From positions 345,599-409,598 of the forward strand of contig QPMI01000058.1 in assembly GCA_004431415.1 (NCBI GenBank): DNA of 64,000 nt, written 5' to 3'. This DNA is from Cyanophora paradoxa (lineage: Eukaryota; Glaucocystophyceae; Cyanophorales; Cyanophoraceae). The translations under genes were made by a program, and so were the position numbers. Under the pieces are notes generated by a model. It saw only the letters and a list, made by a program, of their open reading frames with translations. It did not search any database and was not told the DNA's origin. Positions 55,740 to 64,000 of this stretch are shown here, in pieces. Every line of letters starts with the position of its first letter. The stretch's first letter is position 1.

Positions 55740-57680
55740 GCAGCATGGCGGCGGGGCGGCGGGGCGGGCGGGGCGGGTGGGGCGGGGCGGGGCGGCTCAC
55801 GAAGCTGGGCGGGGCGAAGCTCGAGGCTGCTCGCCGAGCTGTCGCTTGACGCGGCGTGCAGAGCCTTGCCTCCTGCGCGTCTCTCAGCGCTTCGCGGTGG
55901 CGGAGCGGGTGGGTCGGGCGGGCGGCTCACGATCCCGGCGGGGAGATGCTCGAGGCGCTCGCCGAGCTGCCGCTCGACGCGGCGTGCGGAGCCTTGCCTC
56001 CTGCGCGGCTCTCACCGCAGCATGGCGGCGGACGGGCGGGCGGGGCGCGGCGGGGCGGGTGGGCGGGGCGGGCGGCTCACGAAGCAGGCGGAGCTCAGCT
56101 CGAGGCTGCTCGCCGAGCTGCCGCTCGACGCGGCGTGCAGAGCCTTGCCTCCTGCGCGTATCTCAGGCTTCGCGGCGCGGAGCGGGGTGGGCTGGGCGGG
56201 CGACTCACGATCCCGGGCGGGGAAGCTCGAGGCCGGTCGCCGAGACCGGCAAGCGAGACATGGCCCGCCGCTGCAGAGGCCTTGCCTCCTGCGCGTCTCT
56301 CATCGCTTCGCGGCGGCGGAGTGGGTGGGGCTGGGCGGGGCGGCTCACGATCCCGGGCGGGGGAAGCTCGAGGCCGGTCGCCGAGCTGCCGCTCGACGCG
56401 GCGTGCGGAGGCCTTGCATCCTGCGCGTCTCTCAGCGCAGCATCCTGATCCTCCTCCTGTAGATGGGTGTAGGCGTCCGGATTCTTCATGATCAGCGACC
56501 TCGTGACGAAGCCGGGCGGGCGAGGCTCGATGCCGTTCGCCGAGCTGCCGCTCGACGTGGCGTGCAGCTGTCTTGTCTCCTGCTTGTCTTTCGGCGCGGC
56601 ATGGTGCGGGTGGGCGGGTGGGGGGGGGCGGGGCGGCTCACGAAGCCGGGCGGGGTGAATCTCGAGGCCGCTCGCCGAGCTGCCGCTCGGCTCGTCGTGC
56701 AGAGTCCTTGTTTCCTGCGCGTCTCTCAGCGCAGCATGGCGGCGGAGCGGGCGGAGTGGGGCGGGCGGCTCACGAGCCCGGTCGGGGGAAGCTCGAGGCC
56801 GCTCGCCGAGCGGCTGCTTGAAGCGGCGTGCGGAGGCCTTGCCTCCTGCTTGTCTCTCAGCGCAGCATGCGGCGGACGGGCCCGGGCGGGCGCGGCGGGG
56901 CGGCTCACGAAGCCGGGCGGGCGAAGCTCGAGGCCGCTCGCCGAGTTGCCGCTCGACGCGGCGTGCGGAGGCCTTGCCTCCTGCGCGTCTCTCAGCTCAG
57001 TATGGCGGCGGTCGGGGCGGGGCGGGGCGGGGCGGTGCGGGCGGGGCGGGCGGCTCACGAAGCCGGGCGGGCGAAGCTCGAGGCCGCTCGCCGAGTTGCC
57101 GCTCGACGCGGCGTGCGGAGGCCTTGCCTCCTGCGCGTCTCTCAGCTCAGTATGGCGGCGGTCGGGCGGGGCGGGGCGGGCGGTGCGGGGCGGGGCGGGG
57201 CTGCTCACTAAGCCGGCGGGCGAAGCTCGAGGCCGCTCGCCGAGTTGCCGCTCGACGCGGCGTGCGGAGGCCTTGCCGCAGTGCCTCCTGCTTGTCCCTC
57301 AGCGCAGCAGGCGCTCGTCGAGCTGCCGCTCGACGTGGCGTGCAGAGGCCTTGCCTCGTGCACTTTTCGCATCGCAGCATGGCGTCGGGCTGGGCGGGGC
57401 GGGCGGGCGGGTCGGCTTACGCACCCGGCAGGGTGAAGCTCGAGGCCGCTCGCCGAGCTGCCGCTCGACGCGGCGTGCAGATCTAGATGCCTTGTCTCCT
57501 GCGCGTCTCTTTGCGCAGCATGGCGGCGGGGCGGGAGGGGCGGGGCGGGACGGGGCGGCTCACGAACTCTGTGCGGGGCGAAGCTCAAGGCTGCGAGGCT
57601 AGGCCGCTCGTCGAGCTGCCGCTCGACGCGACGCGCAGAGGCCTTGCCTTCTGCGTGGCTCTCAGCGCAGCATGGAGGAT
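55740..57680 (-). repeat. Tandem array of exon-like units on the minus strand
   Basis: About fourteen units of 75-165 bp. Read on the minus strand, many contain a cassette between a CGCGCAG acceptor-like site and a GTGAGC donor-like site. The cassette of the best units (57.0-57.15 kb) is 72 nt and encodes variants of EARPPHAASSGNSASGLELR plus PPGF. The 50-80 nt between cassettes are C-rich like host introns. Spliced phase 0, the array would give a repeat protein. Without flanking unique exons I cannot say that it is expressed. Confidence 0.5.
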
Positions 57681-57699
57681 GTCGCTGACGCTCCCGCAA

Positions 57700-58690
57700 C
57701 CTCGCCGGTGCTGAATGACTGAGAAAACGTCATTGCGCGCCGATCAGTACCGAGCCACAGATCGGGGATCAATATCTGCCGTCGAGTCAGAGGAGACACG
57801 CGAAGCGGCAAAACTGGTTCGCGATTCTCCCTGGGCCTCGGGCTGGAGAAGGCGACAGAATTCTCTGTGCCACCTGCGGGACGGTCGGGTGGAGCGCACT
57901 GCGGCACCCTCGCGTTCGAGGGCCCAGCATCTCGGTCTCCTTCTGTTGACAGTTGAGCGCGCGTGCTCAGGATCTCTCGGGCGCGAGGCGCACTTCCGGC
58001 TTTGCTTTGAGCGCCGCTTGGTCGAGCACGACGCGACTCGAGCTCGTATTGTGGACGGTGTACACCTCCGTCGTCCGCAGCTGTGGTTTTTCCTCCGTCC
58101 GCCGTCTGTAGCGTTTGCTCTCCGGTCTTATAGTGTACCCTTGTCTTGCTGCTTAGTTGCTTGGCACAGCATCGTCGTTCGGGCACGCAGAGAGCGCAGT
58201 TGCTTGGACACAGGCACATCGTATTGTGCCGCACGCTTGGCTAAGCCAGCGCTCGTTTTACTCGCGGTCGCAAGGGCTCCGTTACTTGCGGTCGCAAAGA
58301 CTCCGGGAGCTCAGTTTGGGTAGGCTCCCGGTGAGGCGTATAAGGTGACTATTTGATTCACGGAGTGCGGCTACTCCGTGGGACGCGACTTGATTCCTGG
58401 ACGCAGTACTAGTATAGTCACCGCGGCGCCTGTCGGATTGGACTCTGATGAGTGCGGCTGCCGTCAGCTCCGCTAGCGAAGGTGGTCGCAAATCTCTACA
58501 TTGTTAGCGTGTTCGGCGCGACCTGCCTTCTGCAACTGACTTGAGCATCATCGCTGCAGGCACTGCTCCTTCGTCAAACGAGTGCTTTCCGTCGCTAGCT
58601 CGTCTCTACCGATGAGAGCGCTGCCGCGCGGAAGACAGTTCTAAGGATCTTCCAGCAACCGCTGCGGACTCTACTCTGTCGCTGATGGTG
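57700..58690. other. No recognisable gene
   Basis: Open frame 57715-58323 (plus) is Arg/Ser-rich and has no domain. It may include 5' parts of the next gene, but no exon chain can be traced. Confidence 0.3.
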
Positions 58691-58789
58691 CGTCATTTAT
58701 TTAATAAGTTGTCGTTTTTCTTTCTTATTCTCTTAGCGCATATTCTGATATATCTGAACGTTTTATCGGCCTGCGGCAGCGTTTCATAA

Positions 58790-61700
58790 GGAGCGGTTCG
58801 GCGAAATCTGGCTATTGGAACGCCTTTGAAACCAGCTGATTTCGATGATGATGAGCTTGTTGTTGAAGGTGGCCTTACTTTGGAACAACTGATGGTGATG
58901 ATCATGTTTTCGATGGTGACTTGTCTGATACTGTGATTGCTCTTCTGACGTTTATTTCGCAATTGCGATTGACAGCAATTATATCAGATGCAGCTCTTTT
59001 TTACCGAGAGTTACTGGGTCTGGAGGGAATGCTTCGACTGCGACGGCTGTAGACCCGCACGGCCAGGGGCCGAGGATCTGCCTGTCAACGAGGGAGGCGA
59101 GGATCATGGGTCGGCTGAACTTCCGCGCCCCCTCGTGCCCACCCCCGGGTCCTACGCCTCTCCTTCCAGCTCTCCGGCCTCTGTGCCTGCCGGGCGACCG
59201 GCCGGCGAGCGTCGTGTGTCTCCTTTCCCGGGAGACAGCGACCCGATTATCATATCGTTGATGAGAGCGATGCTTGGGGAGGCGGGCGACGAGGAGGGGT
59301 CTCGAGAGCGCGTTCTCCTCGTGCTGTTCGGAGCCTGATCCATCTGTTGAGGCTCCGATGCGGCAGACGACCGTGCTACTGATGCGGCAAATCTACCAAC
59401 ACTGCAGCGCCACCGACCCGGTGAGTCTGGTGCTCGATGTGCAGCAGGCGCCGCGCTGTCTGCGGCGCCTGCCTTACGCGATCACGGCGCAGGTTGCCGC
59501 GCGGCGTCTGCGCCTTCTCGTCTGCCTGGCTCTTGAGGGCGACGCCCTGGTGCAGGGGCCGCGGGCGTCGAAGTGGTCCGACCCGGTGAGTCTGGTGCCC
59601 GATGTTTGCAGCAGGCGCGCGCTGTCCTGCGGCGCCTGCCCTTACGCCGATCACGGCGCAGGTTGCCGCGTCGGCGTCTGCGCCTTCTCGTCTGCCTGGC
59701 GGTCTTGAGGGCGACGCCCTGTGCAGGGGGCCGCGGGCGTCGAGAGTGGTCCGACCCGTGAGTCTGGTGCCCGATGTTGCAGCAGCCGCGCGCTGTCCTG
59801 CGGCGCCTGCCCTTACGCCGATCACGGCGCAGGTTGCCGCGTCGGCGTCTGCGCCTTCTCGTCTGCCTGGCGGTCTTGAGGGCGATGCCCTGGTGCAGGG
59901 GGCGCGGGCGTCGAGACCGGGTCTCTGGGATCGCGGCCCTCGCATGCCGGTTGCAGACCGATCCATTCGTCCTACAGCTGGTTCCCGATGCGGCAGGCGA
60001 CCGTGCCGCTGCTGCGGCGAATCTGCCAACACTCGGCAGCGCCACCGACCCGGTGAGTCTGGTGCTCGATGTTGCAGCAGGCGCCGCGCTGTCCCGCGGC
60101 GCCTGCCCTTACGCCGATCACGGCGCAGGTTGCCGTGTCGGCGTCTGCGCTTCTCGCTGCTGGCGGTTTTGAGGGCGATGCCTTGGGCAGGCGGCCGTGG
60201 GCGTCGAGAGTGGGTCCGACCCGGTGAGTCTGGTGCTCGATGTTGCAGCAGGCGCCGCGCTGTCCTGCGGCGCTCTTTTACGCCGATTCACGGCGCGGTT
60301 GCCGCGTCGGCGTCTGCGCCTTCTCGTCTGCCTGGCGGTCTTGAGGGCGACGCCCTGGTGCAGGGGGCCGCGGGCGTCGAGACTGGGTCTCTGGGATCGC
60401 GCCCTCCGCATGCCGGTTTGCAGACCGATCCATTCGTCCTACAGCTGGCTCCCGATGCGGCAGACGACCGTGCCGCTGCTGCGGCAAATCTGCCAACACT
60501 CGGCAGCGCCACCGACCCGGTGAGTCTGTTGCTCGATGTTGTAGCAGGCGCCGCGCTGTCCCGCGGCGCCTGCCCTTACGCCGATCACGGCGCAGGTTGC
60601 CGTGTCGGCGTCTGCGCCTTCTCGGCTGCCTGGCGGTTTTGAGGGCGACGCCGTGGGGCAGGCGGCCGTGGGCGTCGAGAGTGGGTCCGACCCGGTGAGT
60701 CTGGTGCTCGATGTTGCAGCAGGCGCCGCGCTGTTCTGCGGCGCCTGCCCTTACGCCGATCACGGCGCAGGTTGCCGCGTCGGCGTCTGCGCCTTCTCGT
60801 CTGCCTGGCGGTCTTGAGGGCGACGCCCTGGTGCAGGGGCCGCGGGCGTCGAGACCGGGTCTCTGGGATTGCGCCCTCCGCATGCCGGTTTGCAGACCGA
60901 TCCATTCGTCCTACAGCTGGCTCCCGATGCGGCTCCAGCGGGAGAGAGGGACGCTCCCACTACAGGAGGGGGTGTGCATGATTCACTTCGCTCAAACTCC
61001 TTCTAATTCTCTGGCTTTTTTCAGCAGGGTCCTTGCCTGCGGGAGATTTTGAGCTGCCGTCACTCGTCATGGAACGCGCGGTGGGTGCTGCGAAAGATCT
61101 TAAGAGGGCGTTCGATGCGGTTGTGAATGCGACGAATCTGTTGCCGTGGGAAGGCGACGATTGGCTACCCCTCAGTATGTTCTTGTATCTTGATTTTTTG
61201 TACTCTCATCTATTTTTGAATGTGTCTTTCCTTCCAGCCAAACCGGTGTTTCCGCCTGAGATCTTCTGGAACGTCCCTGGGAATATCCGAGGGCATTGTG
61301 GTCTTTACTTGTTGCTGAACAATATTATGACGGCAGTCTTCAAATTGAAGTACAACTTGCGGGAAGCAGCGGAGGCCTTCAACAAGTTTGTCGTCCTACC
61401 CAACGGCGTTCGTACAGCATTCATCTACACAGTACCATGGAGCGTGCCTTCAACTGGCTGCTTAACTCTAAATCAGTCACTTTGGAGGACGCGGCTGAAA
61501 TATCTGCGTACGGGTCATCTAATGCCTTCGACACGTCATTCCTGGATGACGAGGCCACGTCGAACATGCGCCAGATGACAGAGACGACCTTCAAGTCGTG
61601 GGTTGCACAGGGACTGACGCCCCGTGAAATTGTGGTGGAACTAGCGAAGATGCGCGATGACGGAGTGAAACACTATCTGCACGTCGAGATGATGGCTGCG

Positions 61701-63460
61701 TCGTTCATCAATTTCATTGAATTATCGCGGATCGAAGAGGTCTCGAAGGCTACTTACGGATCGATGTGGGATGATTACTGTCGTCTACAGCATTTATTGT
61801 CGTCGCCGAATCCAGATATCGGTTCTGGGTTCAAGCATCTGACCCATCTTCTGGACTGCATCAGCGAATTGAAGAATTTGCGTCTTGAATTCGAGCGAAA
61901 GTTGTCGTCGTCGCACCCGTGCGCAGATGAAGCCGAGCTACTTTCTTTGCAATGTCCAGTGATATCCGGAATTCTAACCGAGAGAAACCGAATCGTCTTG
62001 TCTTGGAGGGACTCTGTGATAACGTATGATTCAAACGGTAGTGATGGCAAAATGTCGCGCGTCGCCAAAGATGCATTCATCCGAATTGTTAAATCTACAA
62101 TCACGCGATTGGGCACGTCAGTTGCGGGTGCCTCGAATTTGGTGATGCCACTGTTCTGTATCGCCTGAGTTAATACTGGAATGCGCAGATTGGAACGCGA
62201 AGGACGGAGACACAGTACTTTATAGTTTCGACGATGGGGTTCTTAGTGGATCTCTCAAACGTCGGGACATTGCTACCCTGAGACCGAACGAAGAATTTAC
62301 TGATGAGGTCGTGAATTTTTTCCACCAGTGAGTTAACGCAGTTTCTTGCAGCGTCATGCGCTTTTGATTGTTGCCGTGACCACGAACGGTATAGTTGCTT
62401 GATGGAAAAGTTGCGTGATCCGACGTTCAGGGCTTCTGTACCTGCGACGAGTGTCTGTTTTTTCAACACGTATTTTACCGTGCTTCTGAAGGTGTGTATC
62501 ATGTATCGCCTTATTCCGTCTTGCCGATATTGACTATGCACAGGCGGGGTACGGGGAATCGGATCGGGCTAGGAAATGGTTCGTTAAGGCTGGCGTGAAT
62601 ATTTTCAAAACCCAGTTTCTTGGGTTTCCTGTGCACCTGCCCAAGTAAGCGTCTCGCCTTCTTTAGTGCAGCGGCATGCATACTGATCAATGTGCAGTCA
62701 TTGGATTCTCGTAATTGTCTGCAATTTGGGTAGCCTCGGCCAACGAATATCGGACCCTCGACTGCGACCGGCTATTGTGCAAGTGTGTTCAATGGGTACG
62801 GACGAGAACGCATTCTTGGACCGGAAATGTACACGTCTCCTTAAGGGCTCGCTTATAAGGTCGGCTTTGTGTATATGACTACGGGGGCTCTGTAACGTGA
62901 ATCCGATTCAGGTTCTTCCAATCGGCGTACCGGGACAAGGCTCTGTTTCCCGGGTCACCTCGCGATATATTATCCGGTGACCTTGTTTTCAACTATGTTG
63001 TAGCCGAAGTACGTACATTCTGGCTGGATTATAATATTTAAGGCATTCGATTGATGGGGGCTGTTTGCAGGCAACGCGTCAAGGAGGCGTTGATTGCGGT
63101 GTTCATGTTTGTGTGAACTCAGAGCTACTCGTTACAGGTTGCCTAACCGAATTTATGCAAACTGAGGGTGGTAGCGTATCTACTCCACAGGTTACTGTTG
63201 TGTGTCGTCTCACTCCATATCTCCTGATTTTGCTAATAGTTCATTTGCACCCCTGACGACATCGTGAATATGAGGACGCTCATATATTCCCTGGCTTGTG
63301 AGAAGGTGGGTTCTCATGTTTTTTGACCTGCATCATTTGAAATGTATGATTAATTATTTTGCGCGTTTATGGACTTCTCAGATTTCAGATCTACATCAGA
63401 TTGCACGCAATGAGGACGCGATTCAGAGGTACTCGGACATGCTGTTATCGTTGGTGACTG
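58790..63460 (+). CDS. Multi-exon protein with exon array and C-terminal Ulp1/C48 protease domain (gene 2)
   Basis: An upstream exon encodes LAIGTPLKPADFDDDELVVE and, after a frame change, VIALLTFISQLRLTAIISDA. A Ser/Pro-rich part (59100-59330, SLMRAMLGEAGDEEGSRERV) leads into the array at 59395-60970. The array joins through an intron (60972 to about 61026) to GDFELPSLVMERAVGAAKDL. Next come AKPVFPPEIFWNVPGNIRGH and a long exon at 61430-62150 (MERAFNWLLNSKSVTLEDAA). The Ulp1 domain follows: IATLRPNEEFTDEVVNFFHQ (62265-62328), VCFFNTYFTVLL (about 62455), FPVHLP, SHWILVIVCNL (catalytic His, about 62700) and TRQGGVDCGVHVCV (Gln and Cys, about 63076-63115). A 3' exon (SDLHQIARNEDAIQRYSDML) ends near 63460. 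The Asp exon is not identified. It is the more canonical of the two Ulp1-like genes. The gene start is unresolved. Confidence 0.6.
59395..60971 (+). repeat. Exon-intron tandem repeat inside Ulp1-like gene 2
   Basis: Seven donor sites, GACCCG|GTGAGTCTG, at 59421, 59586, 59758 (one G short), 60053, 60224, 60520 and 60695. Each is followed by an intron of about 73 nt ending CACGGCGCAG and by an exon starting GTTGCCGCGTCGGCG. Short exons encode about 33 aa (VAASASAPSRLPGGLEGDAL ... SGSDP). Long ones add about 41 aa (LQTDPFVLQLAPDAADDRAA ...). From the third donor, spacing alternates 295/171/296/175, a 467-bp higher-order unit. All introns are phase 0. Confidence 0.7.
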
Positions 63461-63469
63461 CATGCGTTT

Positions 63470-64000
63470 TGCTTGGCTTATTGTTATTTATTTTATTTTC
63501 TCACCAACTGTTACCTTCCTCGGAACCTCCTGCCGACGAGCCTCGTGTTGGCCTACATGATTCATCCGGTCAGCGTGGGCTTCAACAATCCGATGCCATT
63601 AAATCGGTATGTCGTGCGCTCTTTCAACTGCCCCGTCTATTAATTCCAATGACAAGTTCGCAGGTTCTGAGCCGCGTTGCAGCCCGCGACGGGTCACCCA
63701 AGCTTGGCAGTAAACTTTTGAGGCCCGTCTCTCTGCGCGGAGTGCTCGCATGTCCCATTGTGCGGACCGTGGAGTTGACCGCAACCGTCACGTCTACCCA
63801 ATCGCGTTCCAGCCTGCGAGTCGGCGATGATGTAGTCGCCGTTGCGGTTCCCATGCGTTTGCCTTCACGCTGATCCTGTGCAGGATTCCGGTTCGGCATT
63901 CGCACCTCCCGAACAGCCGGGTTTCATGGGGGGCGATGCATTGGGCCGGCGAGTGACATGGAAGCCCGTTCTCTGGCCGTCTTGCCGGTGCCATCACCTG
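63470..64000. other. Window end, no gene assigned
   Basis: The open frame 63298-63873 includes one very hydrophobic stretch (ACVLLGLLLFILF, about 63460-63500), which could be a membrane helix or an intron read through. No domain recognised. Confidence 0.3.

Overview
This window is nuclear DNA of a unicellular eukaryote, most likely a GC-rich alga or other protist. It carries an integrated Polinton/adintovirus-like DNA virus (roughly 1210-22250) followed by about 40 kb of host DNA. Host identity cannot be fixed from sequence alone. The evidence for a eukaryote is many short GT-AG introns (about 50-75 nt, one of 179 nt), a dynactin p150-like gene, a GT8 glycosyltransferase, two genes with Ulp1-type protease domains and large exon-containing satellites. 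The viral part is visibly poorer in G+C than the host part.

Viral region. Positions 1-1209 look like the right end of a second, related element in the same orientation: one ORF, then 57-bp subterminal repeats. The main element is bounded by identical 75-bp terminal inverted repeats (1210-1284 and 22176-22250). In order it encodes protein-primed family B DNA polymerase, rve-type integrase (start overlapping the polymerase stop), an AT-hook protein, a DUF3820-like protein, a leftward virion block (coiled-coil protein, A32-type packaging ATPase, probable double jelly-roll capsid protein, penton-like protein), a divergent second penton-like protein, a small protein, a leftward patatin-like phospholipase, a giant fibre gene (13704-19695) ending in a phage-type S74 chaperone domain, and four small genes including a tandem paralogue pair. 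Many starts are preceded by TATATAAAA-like boxes; two divergent pairs share promoters of only 23-27 bp. The combination suggests a virus or provirus with replication, integration and packaging genes, a long trimeric fibre and a lipid-attacking enzyme.

Host region. The right viral repeats (to 23338) abut an internal position of an intron-rich integrase gene, present here as a truncated copy (23339-25908) and a fuller copy (33665-36714). Downstream of the truncated copy, a fragment of the dynactin gene and a fragment of 29.99-30.48 kb are joined into a mosaic (23339-27838). 27.8-33.4 kb is GC-rich low-complexity DNA. Then come the fuller integrase copy with a convergent ORF, a dynactin p150-like gene (minus, 45002-38236), a divergent GT8 gene (45047-46686), a multi-exon Ulp1-domain gene (47.8-51.05 kb), two related GC-rich satellite blocks each ending in a tRNA-like repeat (51.2-54.5 kb), a minus-strand exon-like satellite (55.7-57.7 kb), and a second Ulp1-domain gene whose 5' half is a tandem exon-intron array (about 58.7-63.5 kb).

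Caution. Nearly every broken viral gene, and nearly all differences between the duplicated host copies, are single-base changes in homopolymer runs. That points to residual long-read error rather than decay, so frameshifts below are reported as probable sequencing indels.
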